A stretch of DNA of 64,000 nt from Listeria ilorinensis (GCF_913566895.1 NZ_CAJYCN010000003.1:186001-250000), one strand, 5' to 3'; shown: positions 19,097 through 29,273, numbered from the stretch's first letter. Made by a program: numbers and translations. The notes: generated from the letters alone by a model not told the origin.

Positions 19097-20770
19097 TTAA
19101 TAAAATTGATCCGGCAAAAGTGTTTCGCCTAATTTCTCATTATCCCGATAATCGATCGGAATATCCACAACAACCGGCCCTTCCGCTTCAAGCGCCTCTT
19201 TTAAAACATCTGCCAACTGATCAGGGGACTCGACTCGCAGCCCTTTCGCACCAAAACTTTCCGCATATTTGACAAAGTCGACGCCGCCAAAACGGACAGC
19301 TGCTTCTCTGCCATATTTCATTTTTTGCTGGAAGGCTACCATATCATAGCTACCGTCATTCCAAATCAAATGAACAAGTGGGATACGCAGACGAACTGCT
19401 GTTTCAAGTTCCATTGCGGAGAAAAGGAAGCCGCCATCTCCTGAAATCGAAACCACCTTTTCGCCAGGACGAACAAGTCCCGCCGCAATTCCCCACGGAA
19501 GCGCGACCCCAAGAGTCTGCATGCCGTTACTAAATAGCAGGCGACGCGGCTCATAGGAGCGGAAATGCCGAGCCATCCAAATGTAATGCGAGCCTACATC
19601 CACGGTAACCGTCACATTATCATCCACTTGAGAACGTAATTCTTGAATAACAGACAATGGATGCACAAGCCCTGTTTCATCTGGTGCCGGTGGATTGTCC
19701 CGCAATTCGAGCTGTTCCCGAAGGCCATTCAAGATTGCCAGTTCTTTATCTGCAAGCTCTAGTCCGCCGAATTTGGCATTGATCCGATCGAGCGTCAAGG
19801 CAATATTGCCCACAAGTTCTGTCACTGGTTGATAATAATGATCAATATCCGCCATAATATCATCAATGTGGACGATCGTTCTATCACCAGAAGCATTCCA
19901 GCTTTTAGGATCATATTCGATTGGATCATAGCCGACCGTGATGACAAGATCGGCCTTGCTTAGCAGAATGTCTCCCGGCTGATTCCGAAATAAACCGACT
20001 CGGCCAAAGAAGTTTTCCTCAAGATCTCGCGAAATGACACCCGCTGCTTGGAAAGTTTCGACAACTGGAATACTGGTTTTTTGGAGCAAACGGCGAATCG
20101 CACTCGTAATTTCAGGACTGCTGGCACGCATTCCCAAAAGAAGTACTGGCAATTTGGCTTTTTTCAATCGGCTGACTAGCTTTGCTACTTGTTCTTTGGA
20201 AGCTGGGCCATTTTCAGGACGTGCAAGTGGGCGAATCGCTTTGACTGGCACATCTTCTTCATTGACAATATCTTGTGGCAGGCTGACAAAAGCAGCCCCT
20301 TGACGAGATTCAGCAGCTGCCCGAAAGGCATTGGTAATCGCTTCTGGAACACTTTCTGCATGTACAACCTCTTCACTGTATTTTGTGATTGGTGTAAAAA
20401 GTGCCGCATTATCCATGGATTGGTGCGTTCTTTTTAGGCGATCTGAACGGCCAACATTTCCGGCAAGCGCAACAACAGGATCCCCTTCTGCAGTTGCTGT
20501 TACAAGTCCTGTCGCTAAATTAGAAGCACCTGGCCCACTTGTAACCATAACAACGCCTGGTTTACCTGTTAATCGACCGATTGCAGCAGCCATAAATGCA
20601 GCATTTTGCTCATGACGGCTGACAATTAGTTCAGGTCCGCGATCTTCCAAAACATCAAATACTTTATCAATTTTTGCACCGGGGATCCCAAAAACATGCG
20701 TAACACCTTGATTAATCAAACTGTCTACAACAAGATCTGCCCCTGATTTTCTTTGCTCATCATTTTTCAT
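19097..20770 (-). CDS. alsS: catabolic acetolactate synthase AlsS
   Basis: This ThDP-dependent enzyme condenses two pyruvates to acetolactate for acetoin overflow; it is FAD-independent in the family and has no small subunit. Visible are [45 protein letters not shown] and the ThDP segment [18 protein letters not shown] to IWND. I choose ATG 20770 because AAGGA lies 8 nt before it, giving 557 residues. No alsR regulator adjoins it and alsD is about 6 kb away on the other strand, so the acetoin genes are split here. Confidence 0.93.
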   Translation of the reverse strand: MKNDEQRKSGADLVVDSLINQGVTHVFGIPGAKIDKVFDVLEDRGPELIVSRHEQNAAFMAAAIGRLTGKPGVVMVTSGPGASNLATGLVTATAEGDPVVALAGNVGRSDRLKRTHQSMDNAALFTPITKYSEEVVHAESVPEAITNAFRAAAESRQGAAFVSLPQDIVNEEDVPVKAIRPLARPENGPASKEQVAKLVSRLKKAKLPVLLLGMRASSPEITSAIRRLLQKTSIPVVETFQAAGVISRDLEENFFGRVGLFRNQPGDILLSKADLVITVGYDPIEYDPKSWNASGDRTIVHIDDIMADIDHYYQPVTELVGNIALTLDRINAKFGGLELADKELAILNGLREQLELRDNPPAPDETGLVHPLSVIQELRSQVDDNVTVTVDVGSHYIWMARHFRSYEPRRLLFSNGMQTLGVALPWGIAAGLVRPGEKVVSISGDGGFLFSAMELETAVRLRIPLVHLIWNDGSYDMVAFQQKMKYGREAAVRFGGVDFVKYAESFGAKGLRVESPDQLADVLKEALEAEGPVVVDIPIDYRDNEKLGETLLPDQFY

Positions 20771-20834
20771 CACAATCATCCTTGTACTATATATTTTTAT
20801 TTTTAAATTAATACAGATTCAATTATCATCCTTT

Positions 20835-20862
20835 ATTATACACTTTATATATGCTAATTCAA
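20835..20862 (-). promoter_or_regulatory. promoter of alsS
   Basis: Minus strand TTGAAT (20862-20857), 16-base spacer, TATAAT (20840-20835), about 65 bp before the start. The rest of the 265-bp gap up to 21035 is very A+T-rich and also contains CTGTTATA twice; I see no gene in it. Confidence 0.65.
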
Positions 20863-21035
20863 GAATTTACTCTTAAAAACTGTTATATAAACAAAATAAA
20901 TCTGTTATAATAAATTTCTATACAACTGGTATATCAAGGATTTATTTGTTTCTTTTTTCACAATCTTATTCCTGTTTTCATTATTTATAAATCGGTTATA
21001 CTAAAATTACATCATTCTTTAACAAGGAGGACACA

Positions 21036-21389
21036 ATGAAAAAATTAATGGGTATACTTATGCTGCTAACTGGCTGCTTAGGAATAGTTGAAGAAATAAA
21101 AAATTACCGGTTCCCGCAAGATGTAGAGAATTTTAATATTTTTAACTTTTCCAGTGACCTAACCATCATCGCTGGTTTTATCGCTAGTTTGCTTCTTCTT
21201 TTTTCAGGAATTATTTTTCTTATCAATCGAGAAAATCATTCTTTTTTATTATTTTTAGCAATTATTGCTTCTTTATTCGTCGCCATCTTAGGTCTTTTTT
21301 TTGGCAATTCTTATTCCTTATTTCATATTCGTCCTATCGTTGGATTAATCGGCTTCCTTATTGGTCTGCTTTATTATACAAAATATTAA
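21036..21389 (+). CDS. small membrane protein, four TM segments, function unknown
   Basis: This 117-residue protein is preceded by a textbook ribosome site (AAGGAGG, 8 nt before ATG). It contains about four hydrophobic segments: residues 3-18, 40-63, 69-90 and 95-115, joined by short polar links. The segment with LMLLTGCLGIVEE could be a weak lipobox or simply a first TM helix. No family is recognised. The strong start signal and lone position between alsS and csp argue for a real gene; its A+T content is higher than that of its neighbours. Confidence 0.7.
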   Translation: MKKLMGILMLLTGCLGIVEEIKNYRFPQDVENFNIFNFSSDLTIIAGFIASLLLLFSGIIFLINRENHSFLLFLAIIASLFVAILGLFFGNSYSLFHIRPIVGLIGFLIGLLYYTKY

Positions 21390-21485
21390 AAACCACTTTC
21401 CTGCACGAAAAGGGGCAAATTATAAAAATCGGTTTTATTCCAATTTCTACGATTGATTGCCTATCTTCTCAGGAAAGTGGTTTTT
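21388..21485. terminator. long-loop structured inverted repeat between membrane gene and csp
   Basis: AAAAACCACTTTCCTG (21388-21403) is exactly complementary to CAGGAAAGTGGTTTTT (21470-21485), around a 66-nt loop. Nested inside are GGCAA/TTGCC (21414-21418 / 21457-21461) and AATCG/CGATT (21427-21431 / 21450-21454), so the whole could fold into one rod. A/T runs on both outer edges let it act as a terminator in both directions for the converging genes. The loop is far longer than a normal terminator loop. Confidence 0.6.
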
Positions 21486-21507
21486 CCTATCGTCGCCTCT
21501 TTGGCAA

Positions 21508-21708
21508 TTAAAGTTTTACAACTTTTTCTGCTTGTGGGCCACGTTGACCTTCAACGATTTCAAATTCTACGCTTTGACCTTCGTCAAGTGTTTTGAAACC
21601 TTCACCTTCGATAGCGCTGAAATGTACGAATACATCGTCGCCACCTTCTACTTCGATAAAGCCAAAACCTTTTTCACCGTTGAACCATTTTACTGTACCT
21701 GTTTGCAT
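21508..21708 (-). CDS. cold-shock protein (CspA family)
   Basis: This 66-residue single OB-fold domain chaperones RNA and DNA. Both nucleic-acid binding motifs are present: KGFGFI (about residues 13-18) and VFVHFS (about 27-32). Length and sequence ([16 protein letters not shown]) match Firmicute Csp proteins. GGAGG lies 8 nt before the ATG. The gene has a long 5' untranslated region of about 200 nt, as is common for cold-regulated csp genes. Confidence 0.97.
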   Translation of the reverse strand: MQTGTVKWFNGEKGFGFIEVEGGDDVFVHFSAIEGEGFKTLDEGQSVEFEIVEGQRGPQAEKVVKL

Positions 21709-21919
21709 GTTTCACAAACCTCCAAAAAAATTTTCTAAATATGTTCCTTTCTTCAAAAACATGGTCGTGCAAGCAACAACAAACACCCCAATATTTCCAT
21801 AAAAAATTCACATATTATAAAAAGTATTCAAATGATAGAGCCGGAATACCCTTTATAACATGTGAATATTCTTTTCCGCTTTCTACAAACATCATATCTA
21901 TTTTCTTATCAACAACCTT

Positions 21920-21948
21920 ATCATACTCTCAATTTTTTAGAAAATCAA
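21920..21948 (-). promoter_or_regulatory. csp promoter and start of a long 5' UTR
   Basis: Minus strand TTGATT (21948-21943), 17-base spacer, TATGAT (21925-21920). The transcript would run about 200 nt before the csp ATG at 21708. Such leaders fold differently at low temperature in known csp genes; I cannot show that here. Confidence 0.65.
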
Positions 21949-22009
21949 GCAAAAAAGCGTTACGTTTACATTTTATTTTTTCAAAAAATTGATCCTATAT
22001 TATAATAAA

Positions 22010-22044
22010 AAGATGCGGAAAGCTTCTATCACTTTCCGCATCTT
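22010..22044 (-). terminator. terminator of the dapF-PAP2 transcript
   Basis: AAGATGCGGAAAG and CTTTCCGCATCTT form a perfect 13-bp stem; on the minus strand it is followed by TTTTATTATAATA. It lies directly after the PAP2 stop. Confidence 0.85.
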
Positions 22045-22047
22045 CAC

Positions 22048-22743
22048 TTATTCTACAATGCTTTTATCATTTAACCGCCATTTACGCAGCAACTGTTGAA
22101 GCGGTTTTCTAACAAGGAAATAAACACCAGTTGAGATAAAGATCGAAGCGATTCCGAACAGGAATCCGCCTAATACGTCTGTTGGATAATGGACACCTAA
22201 GTAGATCCGTGAATACATAATGAAGAAAATAATCACTAGCCCCAAAGCTCCGATCACTATTTTTTGCCACATTTTTCGTACAGTGAAAATCAAAAATAAT
22301 GCCGCTAGGCCGTAAAAAACTGTCGTAGCTGTCGCGTGACCGCTCGGAAAGCTAAATCCTGATTCCTCAATCAGCCAATTAGTTTGTGGAGGACGATTTC
22401 GTTCCACAAAATGTTTCAGCAAATAGTTCATCACGATACCACAAAATAGAATCGTTCCACCAAACCAAAGACCCACAACGAATTTGCGTAAGATAAATAA
22501 CACGATCACTACAATAATCGTCATCACGATGATATACTCTGCCGAACCAAAATCCGTCAAAAACTCGATCATCGTCGTCATACTCGCATGAATACTGCCT
22601 CGAATTCGTTCAATCCAGCTTAAATCAAATTTAGCTACCCAGTTTTTCTCGGAAGCTACTGAAAAAGCCTCAATAATAAATAGTAAAAGTGCAAATCCGC
22701 CGACTAATAAAAGTGGCATTGCTTTTTTTCGATTTGTTTCCAT
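22048..22743 (-). CDS. PAP2-superfamily membrane phosphatase
   Basis: This polytopic membrane protein has the acid phosphatase motifs in order: KHFVERNRPP (motif 1), SFPSGHATA (motif 2) and SRIYLGVHYPTDVLGG (motif 3). Such proteins dephosphorylate lipid phosphates such as undecaprenyl pyrophosphate or phosphatidylglycerol phosphate at the membrane; which substrate applies is not clear. I choose ATG 22743 (METNRKKAMP, 231 aa) because AAGGAG is 6 nt upstream; an ATG at 22761 overlaps the dapF stop but has poor spacing. About six TM segments are visible. Confidence 0.88.
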   Translation of the reverse strand: METNRKKAMPLLLVGGFALLLFIIEAFSVASEKNWVAKFDLSWIERIRGSIHASMTTMIEFLTDFGSAEYIIVMTIIVVIVLFILRKFVVGLWFGGTILFCGIVMNYLLKHFVERNRPPQTNWLIEESGFSFPSGHATATTVFYGLAALFLIFTVRKMWQKIVIGALGLVIIFFIMYSRIYLGVHYPTDVLGGFLFGIASIFISTGVYFLVRKPLQQLLRKWRLNDKSIVE

Positions 22744-22757
22744 CTTCGTCTCCTTTT

Positions 22758-23750
22758 TCATGCCTCATTTTCTGCTAAAAATTGTTGGACTTCCTGTACC
22801 ATTCGCAAATAACGTTTTTCTTCATCCGTCTCTTCTTGCCGAAGGATTTCGATGCCGACTCCTTCTTCGTAAGAAATCATGCCCGTTGAAGTGAAGGTAG
22901 CATTTCCAATCAGCGTAATCCGATATTGATCAGTTTGTTCGTCATGAGAAGCCTTCACTTTCACACGACCACCATCATTATATACGTCAAGTTCCGCTTC
23001 CAGTTTATCATGATCCAGCAGTTTTTTAATCAGACTGGAGGCTGACATCGCTGTCCCACAAGCATTCGTAAAGCCTACTCCCCGTTCATACGTCCGCACA
23101 AAAATCGCCTGATCCGTCATACGTCTCACAAAACTGACATTTACACCATCAGGGAAATAAGGATTCTCTCCATTCAAGTAACGGGCAATTTTTTCCTGCT
23201 TATCACTTGCCAGCGTCTTTTGATCTACGAAGGTGACAAGATGTGGATTAGGGACTGCAAGCGCTGAAAAACGAAGCTCTGGATCAATTTCAGGCATCAG
23301 TTCGTTGAATAATTGCCCACGATGGTTGAATGGTAAAGCCTCTGGAGCAAATAAAACGGGCGAAATCTCCACTTCAAAAGTTGGAATCTCATAACCAAGT
23401 GATTCTCCCTCTGCCACTTCAAGTGTTGCTTTCAGGGTATCCACTTTAGCACGCTTTTGTCCTGTCATTTCAAGTAGATAGCGCGCAACTGTCCGCAAAC
23501 CATTTCCACACATGGATGCTTCAGAACCATCTGCATTAAAGACCCGCATTTTACCAATTGCTTGCCCGCTTTCTGCCTCACTCACAAACAGCACACCATC
23601 CGCCCCGCCAAGCTCTGATGCACGAGCTGTAATCTTTTTAGCAAACACTTGTCTCTCTTTGTCGCTCCATGTTGTCAATTGATTGCGACGCTCATCAATA
23701 ATAAAAAAGTCATTTTGTGAACCATGAACTTTGATAAATTCGATTTTCAC
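22758..23750 (-). CDS. dapF: diaminopimelate epimerase DapF
   Basis: This cofactor-independent racemase converts LL- to meso-diaminopimelate for lysine and peptidoglycan. The two catalytic cysteines are in ASMCGNGLR (near residue 80) and FTNACGTAMS (near 231). The N-terminus KVHGSQNDFFIID is typical. The 330-residue form is longer than the enterobacterial enzyme (about 274). The end overlaps or abuts the PAP2 gene, so they are likely co-transcribed. meso-DAP is used by MurE encoded further on. Confidence 0.95.
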   Translation of the reverse strand: MKIEFIKVHGSQNDFFIIDERRNQLTTWSDKERQVFAKKITARASELGGADGVLFVSEAESGQAIGKMRVFNADGSEASMCGNGLRTVARYLLEMTGQKRAKVDTLKATLEVAEGESLGYEIPTFEVEISPVLFAPEALPFNHRGQLFNELMPEIDPELRFSALAVPNPHLVTFVDQKTLASDKQEKIARYLNGENPYFPDGVNVSFVRRMTDQAIFVRTYERGVGFTNACGTAMSASSLIKKLLDHDKLEAELDVYNDGGRVKVKASHDEQTDQYRITLIGNATFTSTGMISYEEGVGIEILRQEETDEEKRYLRMVQEVQQFLAENEA

Positions 23751-23829
23751 AATGTCTCCCTCTTCCGTGCGATTTTTCTTATTGTAACAAAAAATTTTTC
23801 AAGAAGCAAAAAGGGTGCCAAAATAAGAA

Positions 23830-23866
23830 AAAAGGCTGCGTTCTCATCAGAAAAGCGCAGCCTTTT
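23830..23866 (-). terminator. terminator of ileS
   Basis: AAAAGGCTGCG (23830-23840) and CGCAGCCTTTT (23856-23866) form a perfect 11-bp stem; on the minus strand T-rich sequence follows (TTCTTATTTTG). Confidence 0.85.
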
Positions 23867-23873
23867 GTCGTTT

Positions 23874-26633
23874 TTAATAATGTTCCTTCACGATTGTTGC
23901 ACAACGTCCACACAGTGTCGGATGATCTGAATCTGTGCCGACATCCTTTTTCACAACACGGCAACGTTCACATGTTTCACCTTCTGCCACCGAGATGCTA
24001 ACGGCCACATGTTCATTGCTGACGGCATTTTCAGGAGCTTGATCAAGACCTTTGATCATTTCAAAATCGGAAACGATAAATAACTGAGCAAAATCGCCTT
24101 CCAAAGATTCAAAGAGAGTAGAAGCTTCTGTATCAACATAAAGTGTGACTTTTGCCAGCATTGATTTTCCAATCAATTTTTCATTTCGCGCTTCTTCCAG
24201 TGCTTTTTGCACAACATCGCGCACCTTCATAAAGGCATCCCATTTCGCTTCAAGCGCATCTGATCCCGCAAAATTCATCGCTTCAGGCAAGTCTTGCAGA
24301 TGAATACTATCCGCTTCTTCACCATTTAGATGATGCCAGACTTCTTCTGTTGTATGCGGTAAGATTGGTGCCAAAAGCTTTGTAAGCGCATCTGCACAGG
24401 CGTAGAACACAGTTTGCATCGCACGTCGATCATGGCTATCGGCTGCCTCAATATAGACAACATCTTTCGCAAAATCCATGTAAAACTGGCTAAGTTCTAC
24501 TGTACAGAAATTATTGACTTGATGATAAATCGTTGAAAATTCGAATGTCTCATAACTGTTTCGTACCGTCTCGATCAAGCGGTTCAATTTAATCAATAGA
24601 TATTGATCTACTTCCCGCAGATCCTGATAGGCAACCTGATCAGTCGACGGATTGAAATCACTCACATTACCCAGCAAAAAGCGCATGGTATTGCGGATCT
24701 TCCGGTAAACTTCAGATACTTGCTTCAAGATATCATCACTGACCCGTACATCGGCTTGATAGTCTACAGAAGCTACCCACAAACGTACAATATCTGCACC
24801 AAGCTGGTTGATGATTTTGCCGGGCAGGATTGTATTGCCGAGTGATTTGCTCATTTTTCGGCCTTCTCCATCCATTGTAAAGCCGTGACTTAGTACATTG
24901 CGATAAGGAGCTTCTCCCATTACTGCCACACCTGTCGTAAGAGAAGAGTTAAACCAGCCACGATACTGGTCAGACCCTTCCATGTATAAATCAGCCGGAT
25001 AGCTGAGTTCAGGACGGCTGTTTAGGACGGCTTGATGACTAGAACCTGAATCAAACCACACGTCCATGATGTCATTTTCTTTTGTAAATTCGCCATTCGG
25101 ACTGCCGGGATGCGTAAATCCTTCCGGTAACAATTCTTTGGCTTCTTTTTCAAACCAGATATTCGAGCCATGCTCACGGAAAAGATCCGCAATATGCGTG
25201 ATCGTTTCATCCGTGATGATCGCCTCACCATTTTCCGCATAGAAAATCGGCAGTGGTACGCCCCACGCTCTTTGACGAGAGATTACCCAATCGCCCCGGT
25301 CACGAACCATATTGTAAAGACGTGTTTCACCCCATGCTGGCGTCCAAGTGACATCTTGAACCGCATTTAAAAGATCATCACGGAACTTGTCGATCGATGC
25401 AAACCATTGCGGTGTCGCCCGGAAAATAACTGGTTTTTTCGTCCGCCAGTCATGCGGATAGGAGTGCGTAATAAATTCCATATGAAGCAAAGCGCCGCAT
25501 TCTTTCAGCTTCTCAGTCACGACTTTATTCGCATCATCATAAAACATGCCTTCAAATCCTGGTGCTTCCTCGGTGAAGACACCTCGATCATTGAGCGGTG
25601 CCAGAATGTCCAGATTATACTTTTTACCAACCAGATAGTCATCTTCCCCATGTCCAGGTGCCGTATGAACTGCTCCAGTACCTGCCTCGGCAGTTGCATG
25701 ATCACCATTAATCACAAGAGAATCCCGGTCATAAAGCGGATGCTTCGTTACCACATATTCAAGCTCGGAACCGCGAACCGTTTTTTCAACTGCTGCATTC
25801 TCCCAGTGGAAAGTTTCTTTCAAACCATCAAGCAGTGCTTCTGCCACAACATACTTTACTCCGTCAACATTGACCACAACATATGTCAGGTCAGGATTGA
25901 CAGTGATCGCCATATTTGCCGGGATCGTCCAAGGTGTCGTAGTCCAGATCACAATTTTTGTTCCTGATTCTAGAACACCTTTTCCGTCAGTTACATCAAA
26001 TGCCACAAAAATAGAGGCAGATTTTTTATCTTGATATTCGATTTCAGCTTCTGCCAAAGCAGATTCACTGGAAGGTGACCAATAAACTGGTTTTTTCCCT
26101 TTGTAAATATAGCCTTTTTTAGCCATTTCACCAAAGACTTTAACTTGTTCTGCTTCATAGTCCGGTGTCAGCGTAATATACGGATTTTCCCAATCAGCAT
26201 TTACACCTAGACGTTTAAAGCCCGTACGTTGGATATCCACTTGCTTGTAAGCATATTCAGCACAAAGTTTACGGAATTCTGCCACTGTCATTTCTTTCCG
26301 TTTAACACCTTTTTTAGCCAGCGCCGTTTCGATTGGCAAACCATGTGTATCCCAACCAGGCACATATGGTGAACGGAAGCCGGCCATGGATTTATAACGA
26401 ACGATAAAATCTTTGATCGTCTTGTTCATTGCATGCCCCATATGAAGTTCCCCATTCGCATATGGCGGTCCATCATGCAGGATATAGGTTTTACGACCAG
26501 CATTTTTTTCTTGGATTTTGTGATAAAGATCTTCTTTCTCCCATTTTGCTTGCCATTCAGGCTCCTTGTTCGGCAAATTGCCACGCATTGGAAAAGCCGT
26601 TTTTGGCATGAGTAAGGTTTCTTTGTATTCCAT
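23874..26633 (-). CDS. ileS: isoleucyl-tRNA synthetase
   Basis: This 919-residue class I synthetase charges tRNA-Ile. The HIGH motif is HMGH at 64-67 ([14 protein letters not shown]), the KMSKS motif is near 593-597 ([11 protein letters not shown]), the editing domain segment [14 protein letters not shown] is present, and the C-terminal zinc finger ([10 protein letters not shown] and LCGRC) is intact. The eubacterial length is normal. It is preceded by a T-box leader with an Ile specifier codon. Confidence 0.98.
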   Translation of the reverse strand: MEYKETLLMPKTAFPMRGNLPNKEPEWQAKWEKEDLYHKIQEKNAGRKTYILHDGPPYANGELHMGHAMNKTIKDFIVRYKSMAGFRSPYVPGWDTHGLPIETALAKKGVKRKEMTVAEFRKLCAEYAYKQVDIQRTGFKRLGVNADWENPYITLTPDYEAEQVKVFGEMAKKGYIYKGKKPVYWSPSSESALAEAEIEYQDKKSASIFVAFDVTDGKGVLESGTKIVIWTTTPWTIPANMAITVNPDLTYVVVNVDGVKYVVAEALLDGLKETFHWENAAVEKTVRGSELEYVVTKHPLYDRDSLVINGDHATAEAGTGAVHTAPGHGEDDYLVGKKYNLDILAPLNDRGVFTEEAPGFEGMFYDDANKVVTEKLKECGALLHMEFITHSYPHDWRTKKPVIFRATPQWFASIDKFRDDLLNAVQDVTWTPAWGETRLYNMVRDRGDWVISRQRAWGVPLPIFYAENGEAIITDETITHIADLFREHGSNIWFEKEAKELLPEGFTHPGSPNGEFTKENDIMDVWFDSGSSHQAVLNSRPELSYPADLYMEGSDQYRGWFNSSLTTGVAVMGEAPYRNVLSHGFTMDGEGRKMSKSLGNTILPGKIINQLGADIVRLWVASVDYQADVRVSDDILKQVSEVYRKIRNTMRFLLGNVSDFNPSTDQVAYQDLREVDQYLLIKLNRLIETVRNSYETFEFSTIYHQVNNFCTVELSQFYMDFAKDVVYIEAADSHDRRAMQTVFYACADALTKLLAPILPHTTEEVWHHLNGEEADSIHLQDLPEAMNFAGSDALEAKWDAFMKVRDVVQKALEEARNEKLIGKSMLAKVTLYVDTEASTLFESLEGDFAQLFIVSDFEMIKGLDQAPENAVSNEHVAVSISVAEGETCERCRVVKKDVGTDSDHPTLCGRCATIVKEHY

Positions 26634-26734
26634 TTTAACGCTCCTCTACTTATTCGTTTTATTTAAACATTCCATTCTAAACAATCGAGATCACTTTGCT
26701 TGCATGCGTATGGAGCTGCCATGCCAACAAAAAA

Positions 26735-26945
26735 ATCCCCTCCCCAAAAAAGGGACGAGATTTATCGCGGTACCACCCTCGTTGACAACTTTAGAAAAAT
26801 TGCCCACTTCGGTCCGTTAACGCCTGGTACGCCAATGCTTACTAAAAATTCAGCATCAGAACTATTCGAGTGATTTCACTTTTCCGTCAGACTGCTGATC
26901 TTTCACCATCACCAGCTCGCTTTTTGCCTGCTTTAGAAAAAATTA
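26735..26945 (-). ncRNA. T-box riboswitch (isoleucine) of ileS
   Basis: The diagnostic T-box sequence AGGGTGGTACCGCG lies on the minus strand at 26779-26766; its TGGT bulge would pair with the NCCA end of tRNA-Ile, whose discriminator is A. Upstream, the specifier-loop sequence GAAATCACTCGAATAG carries ATC (26874-26872), an isoleucine codon. Downstream, ATCTCGTCCC and GGGGAGGGGAT (26763-26735) form a terminator followed by TTTTTT. Uncharged tRNA-Ile should stabilise the antiterminator and switch on ileS. The 5' boundary is approximate. Confidence 0.92.
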
Positions 26946-26965
26946 CTTATCTCGTTTCACTGTTT

Positions 26966-27499
26966 TTAATCGTTATTCGATTCCTTCGCCTCATCATGGA
27001 ATTCTTTGATGCTTGAAAGTTCTGTTGCATCCACATCATATTCCATCATTTGTTGCCAATCATCGCTTTTAATAAGGTCCATTTGCGCTTCTATAAGCAT
27101 CCGGAGTCTCTCACGGAAAACTTTAGATTGGCGTTTCAAGTCCTCAATTTCAATTGCAATCTTACGTGCTTTAGAAAGTGAATCGCTCAAAATTCGGTCA
27201 GCATTTTTTTCAGCTTCACGAATAATCAACTTGGCTTCCTTATCAGCAGATTGTTTCACTTCTTCCGCGGCTGTTTGCGCAACGATCAACGATTTATTTA
27301 ATGTTTCTTCAATATTCGTAAAATGTCCCAAGCGCTCTTCACTATTGTTCAGTGTATCTTCAAGCCGCTTCTTCTCTTTAATGACTTGTTCATAGTCCTT
27401 AATGATTTGATCAAGGAAATCATTTACCTCATCCTCATCATAACCTCTAAAACCACGGGTAAATTCTTTATTATGTATATCCAGTGGAGATAATGGCAT
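26966..27499 (-). CDS. divIVA: cell-division initiation protein DivIVA
   Basis: This 177-residue coiled-coil protein binds negatively curved membrane at poles and septa and recruits partners. The N-terminal lipid-binding domain is conserved (MPLSPLDIHNKEFTRGFRGYDE), followed by coiled coil from about residue 28 to 140 (KEKKRLEDTLNNSEERL onwards). GGAGGTG is 5 nt from the ATG. It stands between the ileS leader and the NAD repressor gene. Confidence 0.95.
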   Translation of the reverse strand: MPLSPLDIHNKEFTRGFRGYDEDEVNDFLDQIIKDYEQVIKEKKRLEDTLNNSEERLGHFTNIEETLNKSLIVAQTAAEEVKQSADKEAKLIIREAEKNADRILSDSLSKARKIAIEIEDLKRQSKVFRERLRMLIEAQMDLIKSDDWQQMMEYDVDATELSSIKEFHDEAKESNND

Positions 27500-27636
27500 A
27501 GTTACACCTCCGTATGATTTTTAGAAAATAAATCCGAAAAATGATTTACCTTCCCACGAAAAAATTCACAATTCGCTAGTCTAATTTTCATTTTAACACA
27601 GTTACTTCATAATGGAAAGCCTCGACTAATGAAAAA

Positions 27637-28161
27637 TTAGTGAACCAGAAAGCCTGCTTCGTCCAGCTCTGAAATAGCTTTTTCAAGCTGCTCTTTGCTG
27701 TCCGCCTCAATCGTATGAAGATGAAGCCCGTCAGTTAATCCTGAAAGAAGACTGGCACTCGTTGTCATTAGCTTGCGCACAAATTTTCCCACGTCAAAAC
27801 GGCTGTTCAGATGAAGTGAGCCCGTTATCTCTCCATAAATCGGATGTTCCACAATGACGTCAATGACCGATACTCCGTGATCCACTAAAATATTTAGCTC
27901 TGCTTCCGTTTCTTCGCGCGTATGACGACAAGCTATTACCCGTCGGTTCCGCTTCGATTTTTTCTCATCAATCAAAATATAGCCCTGTGGCGTAGCCATG
28001 ATCGGCTGATTCATCGCCTTAAGCAGCGACACATCCTGAACAATGACTTGGCGGCTGACATTCGTCCTTTTCGCAATTTCACTGCCAGAAATGGGCTCGT
28101 CTGTTTCCTTTAACCAAGCAATGATGGCTTCTCGGCGCTCTTCACCTAATAATTTTCTCAT
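27637..28161 (-). CDS. nadR: NAD biosynthesis repressor NadR/NiaR (YrxA type)
   Basis: This 174-residue protein has an N-terminal HTH_11 domain (REAIIAWLKETDEPISGSEI and TNVSRQVIVQDVSLLK) and a C-terminal 3H domain with the three spaced histidines that bind a metal and nicotinate (RHTREETEAELNIL, EHPIYGEITGSLH and LHLHTIEA). It represses NAD synthesis or niacin uptake genes in Firmicutes. Its ATG overlaps the nadS stop by 4 bp (ATGA), and the pair is divergent from nadBCA, the obvious target. Confidence 0.92.
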   Translation of the reverse strand: MRKLLGEERREAIIAWLKETDEPISGSEIAKRTNVSRQVIVQDVSLLKAMNQPIMATPQGYILIDEKKSKRNRRVIACRHTREETEAELNILVDHGVSVIDVIVEHPIYGEITGSLHLNSRFDVGKFVRKLMTTSASLLSGLTDGLHLHTIEADSKEQLEKAISELDEAGFLVH

Positions 28162-29273
28162 CCTCGTTCACTTCCTTTTGCTAAAAATGAGGTCAATATT
28201 TGCCTGATTGGCTCTATTTGCTGCATATGGTTAGACGCTCCAAATGAAAAACGGATAACTCTCTCTATTTCCTCTTTTGTATAGCCCATCGCAAGAAGCG
28301 CGCGAGAAGGCATTGTATCTCTTAAGGTACAAGCACTGCTGGTCGAAATCTGTAAACCATTCTTACTAAAATAAAGCAGCGCCTCTTCTCCCAGCGCATG
28401 CGGTAAAATCATGCCCAATATGTAGGGAGATGCGTTCTCTTTTGACAAGATCTTAATCTGTGGAGCAAGCTTTTGTACAAGCTCTTTTTTGAAGGCGTCT
28501 ATTCGCGCAAATTCTGCCGGATACTTTTCCATTATAGCACAAGCAGCAGCAGTAAAGGCAGATATTGCCGGTAAATCAATCGTCCCTGCACGATAGCCGT
28601 TCTCATGATGGACATCCGGCATTTCCTTTTGCCAGATTCGACTTGGATCCATGTAAAGAAGTCCTGTCCCTTTTGGTCCGTATATTTTATGTGAAGAAAT
28701 ACTAAAACTTGTTACACCATTTGGTCGGAAATCTGCCTTTCCAAAGCTCTGTACCAGATCCATATGTAATAAAATCTTCTTTTTCTCTGCCAATCGCTGC
28801 ACTCGTTCGGCATCCTGCACCGCCCCAGTTTCAGAATTAACGTGTTGCACAATCAGCAAGGCTGTTTCATCAGTTAACAATTCTTCAAGCGCTGCAAAGT
28901 CAATCTCTCCTGCTCTCGATACTGGAAATACACAAACAGTATATCCTCGCTTCTTGAGCTGTGCAAGTTTTTGCCAAATTGACGCATGTTCAAGTGGGGA
29001 TACCACAATTTTCTTTTTAGTTGTATGTAAAAGTGCTGTCTCGATCGCAAGTTGATTGCTCTCTGTCCCGCCACTTGTAAAAATTAATCCTTCTTTCGGT
29101 ACTGCCAGCAGTTCTGCCCACTTCTTACGACACATATCGAGTAAGCACGCTGCATCTGTTCCAGTATCATGGAGACTTTCTGTATTGCCAAAAAATCGCC
29201 TCGCTGTCTCCATATAGGTTTCTAGTGCTACATCACTTATTTTCGTCGTAGCGGCATGATCCAAATAAATCAA
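28158..29273 (-). CDS. nadS: cysteine desulfurase NadS/NifS-like
   Basis: This PLP enzyme removes sulfur from cysteine; in the nad locus it is thought to supply the NadA Fe-S cluster. It starts IYLDHAATT, has the TSGGTESNQLAIE segment, the PLP lysine in SISSHKIYGPKG (near 200), and the loop cysteine in STSSACTLRD. I choose the TTG at 29273 because AAGGGTGGG lies just upstream and the N-terminus then matches the family; no ATG is available there. The product has 371 residues. Confidence 0.9.
   Translation of the reverse strand: MIYLDHAATTKISDVALETYMETARRFFGNTESLHDTGTDAACLLDMCRKKWAELLAVPKEGLIFTSGGTESNQLAIETALLHTTKKKIVVSPLEHASIWQKLAQLKKRGYTVCVFPVSRAGEIDFAALEELLTDETALLIVQHVNSETGAVQDAERVQRLAEKKKILLHMDLVQSFGKADFRPNGVTSFSISSHKIYGPKGTGLLYMDPSRIWQKEMPDVHHENGYRAGTIDLPAISAFTAAACAIMEKYPAEFARIDAFKKELVQKLAPQIKILSKENASPYILGMILPHALGEEALLYFSKNGLQISTSSACTLRDTMPSRALLAMGYTKEEIERVIRFSFGASNHMQQIEPIRQILTSFLAKGSERG

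Noticed and set aside
25407-25967. 186-codon open frame antisense to ileS
   Set aside because: It lies wholly inside ileS, has no ribosome site and a composition typical of a shadow frame.
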